Of a stretch of 64,000 nucleotides of DNA, positions 19,814 to 28,912 are shown piece after piece. This stretch comes from Amycolatopsis alba DSM 44262. Its GTDB lineage: Bacteria; Actinomycetota; Actinomycetes; Mycobacteriales; Pseudonocardiaceae. Within the stretch, counting starts at the first letter, position 1. Each line of letters starts with the position of its first letter. The position numbers and the translations under genes were made by a program. The notes beneath the pieces were generated by a model. That model was not told where the DNA came from. It did no database searches and saw nothing but the letters and a program-made list of their open reading frames with translations. The stretch spans positions 6,533,605-6,597,604 of the forward strand of contig NZ_KB913032.1 of NCBI RefSeq assembly GCF_000384215.1. Reading direction: 5' to 3'.

Positions 19814-21210
19814 GGTGTTCTCCCGGCGAGGGGGAGTTCGACGCGGACTTCGAGGCCGTGCGGTGCCGCCTCGCGCAGTTCGAGCGTCCCGCCCCTGGCG
19901 AGCACGTGCTGGCTCGCGATCGCGAGCCCGAGGCCGGTCCCGCGCGGCGCGCCGTCGCCACCGGCCCGCCAGAACCGTTCGGTCGCCCGTTCACGGTCCT
20001 CAGTGGACAGTCCGGGACCGTTGTCCGACACGAAGACCGTGGCCGTCGCGTCGCCGGTTTCGTAGCCGGTGGTGATGGCGGCGCCCCGGCCGGCGTAGTG
20101 GACCGCGTTGTCCAGCAGGACATCCAGCACCTGGGCCAGTTCGCTTTCCGAGCACCGCACGGGCACCGGCTCGTCGTGGCAGTCCGCCGCCGCGAGGCCG
20201 ACTCCCGCGTCTTCGGCAGACGGGCGCCACGCGTCGACCCGTTCGGCCAGCACCGCCGGCAGATCGCAGGGTTCGTCACCGGATTCGCCCGCGGCGAGCC
20301 GGGTCGCGGCGCTTTCGGCGAGCGCCAGCGCGAGCAGCCCGTCGAGCAGGGACTCCAGGCGTTCGACCTCCGCGACGGTCGCCCGGTAGGCCCGCTGGCC
20401 GTCGCCGTCGACCTGCGCGGCCAGCGAATCCACGCGCAACCGCAAGGCCGCCATCGGATTCCGCAACTGGTGCGAGGCGTCGGCGACGAGCCGCCGCTGC
20501 TGCTCGGACGCTTCGACGACGGCGTCGGACATCCGGTTGAACGACGTCGCGAGCGAACGCAGTTCCCGCGGCCCGGCCCGGTCGGGGACCTGGGCGCGAT
20601 ACCCCTCGGTCACCGCCTGCACGCCGGTCTCCAGTTCGTGCAGCGGCCGCACCATCCAGCGGGCCAGGAGCACCGCGAGCAGGACGAACACGACCGCGAC
20701 GAGGATCGCACCCGCGACGATCGCGGACCAGCGGGTGGTGATGTCGGCCGCCGCAGTGGTCACCGAAGCGCGGAGCACGACCACCCCGGCCACCCGCGTC
20801 CCGGTGCCGACCGGACGGGAGAAAGAGACCGGATCCGCGGACCACGGGCTCAGTTGTTCCGGCCCCTTCGCCGGTTGGTTGCGCAGCGCGGACTCGACGA
20901 GAGAACGCACGACGGGCTCCGCGGCCGTCATCCCGCCGGTTTCGACCAGCGGCAGCCCCCGCGCGTCGACCACCACGACGGCTTCGCCGTATAACGACGA
21001 ATACCGCGCCGCGTCGACCGCCAGCGTGGTCGCGTCACCGGCGTCGACGGCCTGCTGGGCGAGGACGACGAACCGGTCGACGTCGGCGTTACGGGCGATG
21101 ACCAGCTGCTGGGTCCGCTGCGCGGCGGTCGACCCGAAGAGCGGGATCGCGAACGCGGCGACCACGGTCAGCGCGAGCGCGACGAGGACGACCAGCAGCC
21201 GGGCGCGCAC
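19810..21210 (-). CDS. Two-component sensor histidine kinase
   Basis: 466 residues. TM1 (about 4-24), an extracytoplasmic domain of about 135 residues, TM2 (163-183), HAMP (184-235), a HisKA domain with the phosphoacceptor His247 in DASHQLRNPMAAL, and an HATPase domain with VLLDNAVHYA (N box), SDNGPGLS (G1) and GTGLGLAI (G2). The H box is of the HPK1/TctE-like kind. It begins 3 nt after the response regulator stop and its ATGA overlaps the TAXI gene, so all are co-translated. The outer domain could contact the TAXI lipoprotein. Confidence 0.93.
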   Translation of the reverse strand: MRARLLVVLVALALTVVAAFAIPLFGSTAAQRTQQLVIARNADVDRFVVLAQQAVDAGDATTLAVDAARYSSLYGEAVVVVDARGLPLVETGGMTAAEPVVRSLVESALRNQPAKGPEQLSPWSADPVSFSRPVGTGTRVAGVVVLRASVTTAAADITTRWSAIVAGAILVAVVFVLLAVLLARWMVRPLHELETGVQAVTEGYRAQVPDRAGPRELRSLATSFNRMSDAVVEASEQQRRLVADASHQLRNPMAALRLRVDSLAAQVDGDGQRAYRATVAEVERLESLLDGLLALALAESAATRLAAGESGDEPCDLPAVLAERVDAWRPSAEDAGVGLAAADCHDEPVPVRCSESELAQVLDVLLDNAVHYAGRGAAITTGYETGDATATVFVSDNGPGLSTEDRERATERFWRAGGDGAPRGTGLGLAIASQHVLARGGTLELREAAPHGLEVRVELPLAGRTP

Positions 21211-21213
21211 CGG

Positions 21214-21876
21214 TCAGTCCCGGCCGAAGCGATAGCCGAATCCCCGGATCGTGGTCAGCAACCCCGGCCGGTCGAGTTTCGCGCGCAGCTGGGTCAGGTG
21301 CACGTCGAGCGAACGGGAGACGGCGAGGTACGCGTCGCCCCAGACCTCGTCCATCAGCTGCTGGCGGCTCACCGCGGTGCCGGGCCGGGCGGCGAGCACC
21401 GCCAGCACGGCGAACTCCTTGGTGGTGAGACCGATGTCGGCCCCGTCGACCAGCACCCGCCGCGCCCCGAGGTCGATCTCGACGTCCTCGACGCGGACGA
21501 CGTCGTCCTGCGGCACGGCCGGGACGGCGGCGCGGCGCACGACCGCGTCCATCCTCGCCAGCAGTTCGGCGAGGCGGACCGGTTTGGTCAGGTAGTCGTC
21601 GGCGCCGAGCCGCAGCCCGCGCACCACGGACCGCTCGTCCCCGCGCGCGGTGAGGACCAGCACCGGCACCAGTGACACCTGCCGCACCTTGCGGAGGACG
21701 TCGAGCCCGTCCATGTCGGGCAGGCCGAGATCCAGCAGGATCACGTCGGCCTCGCGATGCCGGTGCAGCGCGTCGCAGCCCCGGACCGCGTGGGAGACGG
21801 TGTGGCCACGCGCCTGCAGTGTTTCGGCGAGCGCGTCGGCGACGCCGGAGTCGTCTTCGACCAGCAGCAACCGCAT
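21214..21876 (-). CDS. OmpR/PhoB-family response regulator
   Basis: 220 residues. The receiver domain has the acidic pair in LLVEDD, the phosphoacceptor Asp49 in LLDLGLPDMDG, Thr in LTARG and Lys in LTKPVRL; the C-terminal winged helix ends RPGLLTTIRGFGYRFGRD. ATG 21876 is preceded by GGGAAGG at 7 nt. It lies 16 nt after the transporter stop and 3 nt before the kinase. The probable target is the promoter in front of kgtP; a TCCTAA-N7-TTAGGA dyad lies there at 23310-23328. Confidence 0.94.
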   Translation of the reverse strand: MRLLLVEDDSGVADALAETLQARGHTVSHAVRGCDALHRHREADVILLDLGLPDMDGLDVLRKVRQVSLVPVLVLTARGDERSVVRGLRLGADDYLTKPVRLAELLARMDAVVRRAAVPAVPQDDVVRVEDVEIDLGARRVLVDGADIGLTTKEFAVLAVLAARPGTAVSRQQLMDEVWGDAYLAVSRSLDVHLTQLRAKLDRPGLLTTIRGFGYRFGRD

Positions 21877-21892
21877 GACCACACCTTCCCGT

Positions 21893-23242
21893 CTAGCCTT
21901 CGCGAGCCGACACCTGCTCGGCCTTCTTGCTGTCCAGCTCCGAGGTCTTCGAGGTTTCCCGCATTGTGCCGTACACGATGAGCGAGACCAGGACACAGCC
22001 CGCGACGTAGTAGAAGAACACCGATTCGTGGCCCGCTCCCTTGAGCGCCTGCGCGATGAGCTCGGCGGTCCCGCCGAAGATCGCCACGGTGAGCGCGTAG
22101 GGGAGACCGACGCCGATCGCGCGGATCTTCGTCGGGAACAGCTCGGCCTTCACGATCGCGTTGATCGAGGTGTACCCGGTGACGATCACCAGCCCGGACA
22201 GCATCAGCAGGAAGGCGAGCACCGGCTCCTTGGTCCCGCCCATCAGCGTCATGATCGGGACGGTCAGCAGCGTGCCCGCGATCCCGAAGAACATCAGCAG
22301 CGGGCGGCGGCCGATCCGGTCGGACAGCTTCCCGGCGAGCGGCTGCAGGATCGCGGCGACGAGGATCGCGCAGAACAGGATCAGCGTGACCGTCCGGCGC
22401 GGGATGCCCGCGGTGTTCTCCATGAACTTCTGGCTGTAGGTGGCGAAGGTGTAGAAGGACACCGTTCCGCCGAGGGTGAGGCCGACGACCAGCGCGATCT
22501 CCTTGGGGTACTTGGCCAGCGCGCGCAGCGTGCCCTTGTCGCCCGCGTCCTTGCCGGTGCCGGAGGCCTTGGTCTCCTCGAAACTGGCCGACTCGTCCAT
22601 CCCGCGGCGCAGGATCATCACCACGACCGCGGCGAGCGCGCCGACGGCGAACGCGATCCGCCAGCCCCACGAGGTCAGCTGCTGCTCGGTGAGGACGGCC
22701 TGCAGCAGCAGCTGGAGGCCGAGCGCCAGCAGCTGGCCGCCGTACAGCGTCACGTACTGGAAGCTGGAGTAGAAGCCGCGTTTGCCCGGAGTGGCCACTT
22801 CGGACAGATAGGTCGCGGAGGTCGAGTACTCGCCGCCGACCGACAGTCCTTGGATGAGCCTGGCGACCAGCAGCAGGATCGGCGCGGCGATCCCGATACT
22901 GGCGTAGGTCGGCGTCACGGCGATCATCAGCGACCCCGTCGCCATCAACGTGACGGAAAGCACGAGTGCGCTTCGTCGCCCGAAGCGGTCGGCGAACCGG
23001 CCCAGCATCCAGCCGCCGAGTGGTCGCATGAGGAAGCCGACGGCGAACACCGCCGCGGTGCCGAGGAAGGCCGCCGTCGTGTCCTTGGTGGGGAAGAAGG
23101 ACTTGGCGAAGTACGTGGTGAAGGCGGCGTAGGCGTACCAGTCGTACCACTCGACCAGGTTGCCGATGGAGCCGCGCAGCACGTTGCCGACGACTCGCCT
23201 CTCGCTTGCGGGCGGCGACGCTTCACCGATCCGGGTTGTCAT
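21893..23242 (-). CDS. kgtP: Alpha-ketoglutarate permease-like MHS-family symporter
   Basis: 449 residues with 12 predicted helices. It tracks E. coli KgtP closely: GNLVEWYDWYAY in TM1, FLMRPLGGWMLGRFADRFGRR, RLIQGLSVGGEYSTSATYLSE, GFYSSFQYVTLYGGQLLAL and YTSINAIVKAELFP. MHS symporters import carboxylates or betaines with protons; the KgtP-specific resemblance favours 2-oxoglutarate. ATG 23242 follows CAGGAGG. It is the first gene of an operon with a response regulator, kinase and TAXI protein, an arrangement that implies substrate-induced uptake. Confidence 0.88.
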   Translation of the reverse strand: MTTRIGEASPPASERRVVGNVLRGSIGNLVEWYDWYAYAAFTTYFAKSFFPTKDTTAAFLGTAAVFAVGFLMRPLGGWMLGRFADRFGRRSALVLSVTLMATGSLMIAVTPTYASIGIAAPILLLVARLIQGLSVGGEYSTSATYLSEVATPGKRGFYSSFQYVTLYGGQLLALGLQLLLQAVLTEQQLTSWGWRIAFAVGALAAVVVMILRRGMDESASFEETKASGTGKDAGDKGTLRALAKYPKEIALVVGLTLGGTVSFYTFATYSQKFMENTAGIPRRTVTLILFCAILVAAILQPLAGKLSDRIGRRPLLMFFGIAGTLLTVPIMTLMGGTKEPVLAFLLMLSGLVIVTGYTSINAIVKAELFPTKIRAIGVGLPYALTVAIFGGTAELIAQALKGAGHESVFFYYVAGCVLVSLIVYGTMRETSKTSELDSKKAEQVSAREG

Positions 23243-23309
23243 CTTTGACCTCCTGTGTTCCGGCTCACGGTGAACAATCCGTGACGGCCGGGCAAGGTTT
23301 CGGCCCGGT

Positions 23310-23328
23310 TCCTAACATCCGCTTAGGA
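23310..23328. promoter_or_regulatory. Dyad upstream of the kgtP operon
   Basis: TCCTAA (23310-23315) and TTAGGA (23323-23328) are exact inverted repeats with a 7-nt spacer, 68 nt before the kgtP start in the region divergent from fabG1. It may be a response-regulator site. Confidence 0.35.
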
Positions 23329-23382
23329 CGGTCGCGGTTACCCGGAGGTAGGGGTGGCGCGGCTCCGGCGTGCGCCGGGTGA

Positions 23383-24138
<756 letters not shown>

Positions 24139-24187
24139 CGTCCCCGTTTTCCCGTACTGATCGAAACCACTCCGGACTGGAGGTCCC

Positions 24188-24955
24188 GTGCCAGGACTGC
24201 TCGAAGGCAAGCGCCTGCTGATCACCGGCGTCATCACCGACGCCTCGCTCGCGTTCCACGCGGCCAAGATCGCGCAGCAGGAGGGCGCGAAGGTCGTGCT
24301 CACCGGCTTCGGCAGGCTGTCGCTCGTCGAGCGCATCGCCAAGCGTCTCCCCGAGGAGGCGCCGGTGCTGGAGCTGGACGTCACCAACCAGGAGCACCTC
24401 GACTCGCTCGCCGACCGCGTCCGTGAGCACGTCGACGGGCTCGACGGCGTGCTGCACTCGATCGGGTTCGCCCCGCAGTCCTGCCTCGGCGCGCCGTTCC
24501 TGGACGCCCCCGGCGAGGACGTGAAGGTGGCCGTCGACGTCTCGGCGTTCTCCTTCAAGTCCCTGGCCGTCGCGACCCTGCCGCTGCTCTCGCCGGGTTC
24601 GTCGATCGTCGGCATGGACTTCGACGCGCGCGTCGCGTGGCCCGTCTACAACTGGATGGGCGTGGCGAAGGCGGCGCTGGAGTCGGTGAACCGGTACTTG
24701 GCGCGCGACCTCGGCCCGAAGGGCATCCGGGTCAACCTGGTCAGCGCCGGTCCGATGAAGACCATGGCGGCGAAGTCGATCCCCGGTTTCTCCGAGCTGG
24801 AGGAGGGCTGGGGTGACCGCGCGCCGCTCGGCTGGGACAGCTCCGACCCGGACCCGACGGCGAAGTCGGTCTGCGCCGTGCTGTCGGACTGGCTGCCCGC
24901 CACGACCGGCTCGATGATCATGGTCGACGGCGGAGTGCACGCCCTCGGCATCTGA
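24188..24955 (+). CDS. inhA: NADH-dependent enoyl-ACP reductase InhA/FabI
   Basis: 255 residues. Characteristic segments are [20 protein letters not shown] at the N-terminus, [10 protein letters not shown] (the NADH pocket region of the isoniazid-linked serine in InhA), and the catalytic [17 protein letters not shown] with Tyr154 and Lys161. It reduces trans-2-enoyl-ACP in the last step of each elongation cycle. A ribosome-binding site CTGGAGGTCC precedes the GTG. A 26-bp hairpin follows the stop. In mycobacteria hemH comes next; here about 2.4 kb of SnoaL, MFS and TetR genes intervene. Confidence 0.94.
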   Translation: MPGLLEGKRLLITGVITDASLAFHAAKIAQQEGAKVVLTGFGRLSLVERIAKRLPEEAPVLELDVTNQEHLDSLADRVREHVDGLDGVLHSIGFAPQSCLGAPFLDAPGEDVKVAVDVSAFSFKSLAVATLPLLSPGSSIVGMDFDARVAWPVYNWMGVAKAALESVNRYLARDLGPKGIRVNLVSAGPMKTMAAKSIPGFSELEEGWGDRAPLGWDSSDPDPTAKSVCAVLSDWLPATTGSMIMVDGGVHALGI

Positions 24956-24962
24956 GTTCGCG

Positions 24963-25019
24963 AGTACATGAAGGCCCCCTTCCTTGCGTCAGGCGCAAGG
25001 AAGGGGGCCTTCATGTACT
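24963..25019. terminator. Perfect 26-bp bidirectional terminator hairpin
   Basis: Arms at 24963-24988 and 24994-25019 are exactly complementary around a 5-nt loop, with the ATGAAGGCCCCCTTCC core. It fills the gap between the inhA stop (24955) and the convergent SnoaL-like stop (25020). Confidence 0.8.
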
Positions 25020-25424
25020 TCAGGGCAGGACGGCGTTCGCGACGTGCCAGGAGTCCTCGAGCAGCAGGTACTTGGTGATCAGGCCGTCGTCGTTCACCTC
25101 GAACTCGATGGTGAACGCCGTCTCGATGACCTTGCCGGTGCTGCGGATGATCGAGCGGAGACGGCCGATCGCGACCGCGTGCGGCCCGTCGGCGAGCACC
25201 CGTTCGACGTCGAACCGGTCCTTGATCAGGCCCTTGTCGAGCAGATCGTAGAACTCGCGGATTTCCGCCGGGTTCCGGCGCGGGCCGATCCATGGGACCA
25301 GTTCCGTGGCGCCGGGGATGTCCCAGGCGACGTTTTCGGCGAAGAGTTCCGTGGCGCCGTCAGTGTCCCCTGTGGACATTCGGCGGAAGAACTCGTCGAG
25401 GACGGTTCGGGTTCGGTCGGACAT
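25020..25424 (-). CDS. SnoaL/NTF2-like protein
   Basis: 134 residues. A SnoaL-like cone fold is indicated by VLDEFFRRMSTGDTDGATELFAENVAWDIPG, IGPRRNPAEIREFYDLL and the strand-rich C-terminal half. Relatives include polyketide cyclases, limonene epoxide hydrolase-like enzymes and ligand-binding proteins; no catalytic Asp/His set is certain. ATG 25424 is preceded by TAAGGAGAA and lies 8 nt after the MFS stop, so the two are co-transcribed under the TetR operator at 26631-26652. Confidence 0.75.
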   Translation of the reverse strand: MSDRTRTVLDEFFRRMSTGDTDGATELFAENVAWDIPGATELVPWIGPRRNPAEIREFYDLLDKGLIKDRFDVERVLADGPHAVAIGRLRSIIRSTGKVIETAFTIEFEVNDDGLITKYLLLEDSWHVANAVLP

Positions 25425-25432
25425 GATTCTCC

Positions 25433-26614
25433 TTACTGGGTAACAGGTTCGCGAAGCAGGCGGGTGTCGTCGGTGCGCTGGATCCCGACGGCGAAGGTGA
25501 GGGCTAGCACGGTGGCGACCCCGAGTCCGACACTCACCCACGCGACGCTGGGATAGCCGAGTCCGGCGTCGATCGACTCGCCGCCGAGCCAGGGGCCGAC
25601 GGTGTTGCCGACGTTGAAGGCGGCGGTCGTGCTCGCGCCGACGAGCGTGGGAGCGTTGCCTGCCACGGCGAAGGCGCGGACGTTCAAGGCGGGGTTGATC
25701 CCGAATCCGGCGACGCCGAACAGGAACACGGCGAAGATCGCGACCGGGGTCGCCGGGCCGGAGAGCGCGAGCAATACCAGAGCGAGCAGGGCGACGGCGA
25801 GGCCGCCGTAGAGAGTCGCGAAGGGCCTCGCGTCGGCGAGCCGTCCGCCGACGGTGATGCCGATCAGCGCGCCGAGTCCGAACAGCGACAGCACTCCCGG
25901 CACCCAGCTCTCCGGCAGTCCGGCGATTTCGGTCAACAGGGGAGCGAGATAGCTGAAGGTCGCGAAGATCATCGCTTGGGCGAAGGCGATCACGCCGAGC
26001 GCCAGCCAGAACCGGCCTCCGCGGTACAAGCGCAGCTCGGTCGCGACGTCCGTCTTGTCCTCGCCGTTCTGCGTTTCCGGGACGAGGGCGAAGACGCCGA
26101 TCAACGCGATGACGGTCAGCGCCGTGACCGCCCAGAAAGCGGCCCGCCAGCCCGCGTGCTGGCCGAGGAAGGTCCCGGCGGGGACCCCGGCGATGTTCGC
26201 GACGGTGAGCCCGCCGACCAGGATGGCCAGCGCGCGGCCGCGGCGTTCGACCGGGACCAGCGCGACGGCGGTGGCCGCCGCGACCGCCCAGAAACCGGCG
26301 CAGGCGACGGCGCTGACGACGCGGGTCGCGAAGAGCAGGGCGTACCCGGACCCCAGCGCGCCGATGACGTGCGAGATCCCGAAGACGACGAGCAGGGCCA
26401 TCAGGGTGGCACGCCTCGGCACCCTCAGCGTCGCGATCGCGAGCAGGGGAGCGCCGACGACCATGCCGATGGCGAAGGCCGAGATGAGCAGCCCGGCCTC
26501 CGGGATGCCGACGTTCAGATCGGCCGCCATCCCCGGCAGCAGGCCGGTGATCATGAACTCGGACGTGCCGAGCGCGAACACGCTCAGTCCGAGTACGCAG
26601 ACTGCCAAAGGCAC
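25433..26614 (-). CDS. MFS transporter, AraJ/Cmx-type efflux pump
   Basis: 393 residues, 12 helices. The start PLAVCVLGLSVFALGTSEFM and the ISAFAIGMVVGAPLLAIATLR segment are typical of the AraJ/Cmx chloramphenicol-exporter branch of DHA1. GTG 26614 has GGAGGGAAG 5 nt upstream. A 22-bp palindrome (26631-26652) immediately upstream resembles the one before the adjacent tetR, so expression is probably repressed by that regulator until an inducer, perhaps the exported compound, binds. Actual substrate unknown. Confidence 0.88.
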   Translation of the reverse strand: MPLAVCVLGLSVFALGTSEFMITGLLPGMAADLNVGIPEAGLLISAFAIGMVVGAPLLAIATLRVPRRATLMALLVVFGISHVIGALGSGYALLFATRVVSAVACAGFWAVAAATAVALVPVERRGRALAILVGGLTVANIAGVPAGTFLGQHAGWRAAFWAVTALTVIALIGVFALVPETQNGEDKTDVATELRLYRGGRFWLALGVIAFAQAMIFATFSYLAPLLTEIAGLPESWVPGVLSLFGLGALIGITVGGRLADARPFATLYGGLAVALLALVLLALSGPATPVAIFAVFLFGVAGFGINPALNVRAFAVAGNAPTLVGASTTAAFNVGNTVGPWLGGESIDAGLGYPSVAWVSVGLGVATVLALTFAVGIQRTDDTRLLREPVTQ

Positions 26615-26630
26615 GGGAACTTCCCTCCAG

Positions 26631-26652
26631 TTTTGTATTGATCAGTCCAAAA
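26631..26652. promoter_or_regulatory. TetR operator in front of the MFS-SnoaL operon
   Basis: A 22-bp imperfect palindrome with arms TTTTG and CAAAA and centre ATTGATCAGT. It matches 18 of 22 positions of the site at 27290-27311 before tetR, which is good evidence that both bind the same repressor. Confidence 0.7.
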
Positions 26653-26686
26653 TGTGGGCAGCGTTGCGCACAAGGCTTGGTTCGGT

Positions 26687-27271
26687 TTACTTCGCGGTGA
26701 TCGCGTCCAGTGCGATGCCGGCGACGGCCTCCATGGCCGCCCGTCCGGCGCCGCGGCGGGACATCAGCCGGAGTCCGGCGACGGTGCTGTGCGCGAACTC
26801 GGCGACGTCGCCGGGCTCGCGGGCGTTGTCGATCGTCCCGTCGAGCTGTCCTTCCCTGGCGCTGGCCGCGAGAAGGGTGAGGTGCCGCCGGGTGTCGGCG
26901 TCGATCCGCGCCTTGATCTCGGGATCGCGATCGCCGAACTCGGCCACGGTGTTGACCACGAGGCAGCCTCGGCCGCGGTGGGTGACTTCCTCGTCGATCG
27001 TGTACGAGAACAAGGCCCGGAACCGCTCGGCGCCGGTCCCGGATTCCTCCAGCAGGGCCGTTCTGAGCACGATTCCACGCTCGGCGTAGTGATCGAGCGC
27101 GCGCATGAACAGTTCGTGCTTGCTGGTGAAGGTGTTGTAGATGCTGCTGCGGCCCAGGCCGGTGGCTTCGCAGAGAGCCTGTGTCGACGTGCCCTCGTAG
27201 CCGCGGGCCCAGAACGCGTCCATGGCACGCCCGACAGCGGCGCGCTCGTCGAATTCCTTGGGCCTGGCCAT
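26687..27271 (-). CDS. TetR-family repressor of the adjacent MFS pump
   Basis: 194 residues. The N-terminal helix-turn-helix has [34 protein letters not shown] and KHELFMRAL, of the AcrR/TetR type with a TetR_C-like ligand domain. ATG 27271 lies 7 nt after TACGGT on the minus strand (27284-27279), a leaderless start, and directly behind the 27290-27311 operator, so it should repress itself. It precedes the MFS gene on the same strand. Confidence 0.9.
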   Translation of the reverse strand: MARPKEFDERAAVGRAMDAFWARGYEGTSTQALCEATGLGRSSIYNTFTSKHELFMRALDHYAERGIVLRTALLEESGTGAERFRALFSYTIDEEVTHRGRGCLVVNTVAEFGDRDPEIKARIDADTRRHLTLLAASAREGQLDGTIDNAREPGDVAEFAHSTVAGLRLMSRRGAGRAAMEAVAGIALDAITAK

Positions 27272-27289
27272 GGGAACGACCGTACCAGG

Positions 27290-27311
27290 TTTTGGATCGG
27301 TCAGTTCAAAA
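27290..27311. promoter_or_regulatory. TetR autoregulatory operator
   Basis: A 22-bp palindrome with TTTTG and CAAAA arms, second copy of the 26631-26652 site. It covers the expected -35 region of tetR, whose -10 (TACGGT) follows on the minus strand at 27284-27279. Confidence 0.7.
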
Positions 27312-27356
27312 TGGGTCGGGTCAGCGTGCGGGGCGCCACAACGGCAAGATGACGGG

Positions 27357-28403
27357 GTGGGTTACGACGCGCTGCTTTGGCTTTCGTTCGGTGGTCCCGA
27401 GGGGCCCGATGAAGTGATGCCGTTCCTGGAGAACGTCACGCGGGGACGAGGAGTCCCGCGGGAACGACTACTGGAAGTCTCCGAGCACTATCAGCACTTC
27501 GGCGGGGTCTCGCCGATCAACCGCCTGAACCGGGACGCGATCTCCGCGGTGGAGAAGCAGCTCGCGGCGGCCGGGATCGATCTGCCCGTGCACTTCGGCA
27601 ACCGCAACTGGCGGCCGATGGTCGAGGACACGCTGACGGAGATCACCAAGGCGGGCGCCCAGCGTGTCCTGGTCTTCCCCACGAGCGCGTACGGCGGCTA
27701 CTCCGCCTGCCGCCAGTACGACGAGGACATCGAGCGCGCCCGCGCTGCCGTCGGCGAAGGCGCGCCGGAACTGGTTAAGCTGCGGCAGTTCTTCGACCAC
27801 CCGCTGTTCATCGCGGCCTTCGCCGACGCCGTCCGCGCCGCGCACGCGGAGCTGGGGAACCAGCCAGGGACCCGGACGGTCTTCTGCGCCCACTCGGTGC
27901 CCGAGTCCGCCGACACCGCGTCCGGGCCGCCATCGGAAGGCGGCCGCCGCTACTCGCGCCAGATCGCCGAGGCCGCGCGTCTCGTCGCGGCCGAAGCGGG
28001 TATCGAGACCTACGACGTCGTGTGGCAGTCGCGCTCCGGCCCGCCCCAGGTGCCGTGGCTGGAGCCGGACATCGTCGACCATATCGACGCGCTGCACGCG
28101 GAAGGCGTCACCTCGGTGGTCGTCTGCCCGGTGGGCTTCGTGTCCGACCACCTCGAGGTGATCTGGGACCTCGACAACGAGGCCGCCGAGCGCGCCGCGG
28201 AGCACGGCATGGGTTTCGCGCGGGCCGCGACGCCGGACACCGACCCGCGGTTCGCGGAGCTGGTCGTGGAGCTGATCCGGGAGCACACGGAAGGGGCGCC
28301 GGCGCGGAAGCTGTCGCCGTTCCCGGCGGCCGGATGCACGGTCAACGGAGCGCCTTGCGCGATCGGATGCTGCGAGCCCGCGAAGCGGCCCGCGCGCCCT
28401 TGA
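27357..28403 (+). CDS. hemH: Ferrochelatase (coproporphyrin ferrochelatase type)
   Basis: 348 residues. Family segments are [54 protein letters not shown], the active-site histidine in [10 protein letters not shown], and [18 protein letters not shown] with the conserved glutamate. Actinobacterial enzymes insert iron into coproporphyrin III and often carry a [2Fe-2S] cluster; Cys327, Cys334, Cys338 and Cys339 near the C-terminus fit that. GTG 27357 is chosen from alignment of [12 protein letters not shown]; the ribosome-binding site is weak and a leaderless start is possible. It matches hemH (Rv1485) downstream of inhA. Confidence 0.93.
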   Translation: MGYDALLWLSFGGPEGPDEVMPFLENVTRGRGVPRERLLEVSEHYQHFGGVSPINRLNRDAISAVEKQLAAAGIDLPVHFGNRNWRPMVEDTLTEITKAGAQRVLVFPTSAYGGYSACRQYDEDIERARAAVGEGAPELVKLRQFFDHPLFIAAFADAVRAAHAELGNQPGTRTVFCAHSVPESADTASGPPSEGGRRYSRQIAEAARLVAAEAGIETYDVVWQSRSGPPQVPWLEPDIVDHIDALHAEGVTSVVVCPVGFVSDHLEVIWDLDNEAAERAAEHGMGFARAATPDTDPRFAELVVELIREHTEGAPARKLSPFPAAGCTVNGAPCAIGCCEPAKRPARP

Positions 28404-28426
28404 GCGTCATGGCAGGGCTCTTTGGA

Positions 28427-28581
28427 GCGGACCGGTATTTGCCTACCTGTGCCTGACCTGCACGACGGTCGCCCGGTCTCGGATTTTGATCAACGGAGGA
28501 TCCGGGACACTCACCGTCCCCAATCTTCCGTTGATCAAGGTCGTGCCGGCCGCACCAGCGGGTAAGCAAATACGGGTCCGC
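28427..28581. repeat. Fold-back (MITE-like) inverted-repeat element, copy A
   Basis: Terminal arms GCGGACCGGTATTTGCCTACC (28427-28447) and the segment 28561-28581 match as inverted repeats at 19 of 21 positions. Inside, TTGATCAACGGA (28486-28497) and TCCGTTGATCAA (28527-28538) are perfect inverted repeats. The outer end recurs at 45169-45203 with the same CAGGTCAGGC-N4-GTAGGC layout. No transposase is encoded and no clear target-site duplication was seen. Confidence 0.6.
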
Positions 28582-28638
28582 CAGAACCGTCCTCGCTTCA
28601 GGTACCTGGGTGGGTGTGAAGGTCGAGTTTCCTCAGTG

Positions 28639-28691
28639 TCCGTGAAGGCCTCCTTCCCTACCCTGAAGGTAGGGAAGGAGGCCTTCACGGA
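28639..28691. terminator. Perfect 24-bp hairpin with GTGAAGGCCTCCTT core
   Basis: Arms 28639-28662 and 28668-28691 are exact complements with a 5-nt loop. It lies 236 nt after hemH, so it may end hemH transcription at a distance or simply be a copy of the dispersed hairpin family. Confidence 0.6.
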
Positions 28692-28912
28692 GCAGACTTA
28701 TTGAGGGGTGAGGCAAATGTGTCGGGCCGTCGGGGTGTGCACCCACTATGGCGTTGGGGGCGTTGAGGGTCCGCTGCCACAGTGGGCGCAACCTGGGGTC
28801 GGGTGCCGTGTCTCGAAGGTCCTCTTGGGGACGTTGAACGTCCTGAAGGCCTCCTTTGAGGCATCCCGAAGGGCGCCCGAAGGAGCAGGACACGGCACCG
28901 TTCACGAGCCGC

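Larger units (their letters stand above)
28404..28912. other. Repeat-rich noncoding region after hemH
   Basis: 509 nt with no believable gene; short reading frames here only translate the repeats. It holds a fold-back element (28427-28581), a perfect 24-bp hairpin (28639-28691) and a degraded hairpin with GGACGTT-G-AACGTCC (28829-28843) next to GAAGGCCTCCTTTGAGG. This looks like a landing zone for dispersed hairpin elements. Confidence 0.6.
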
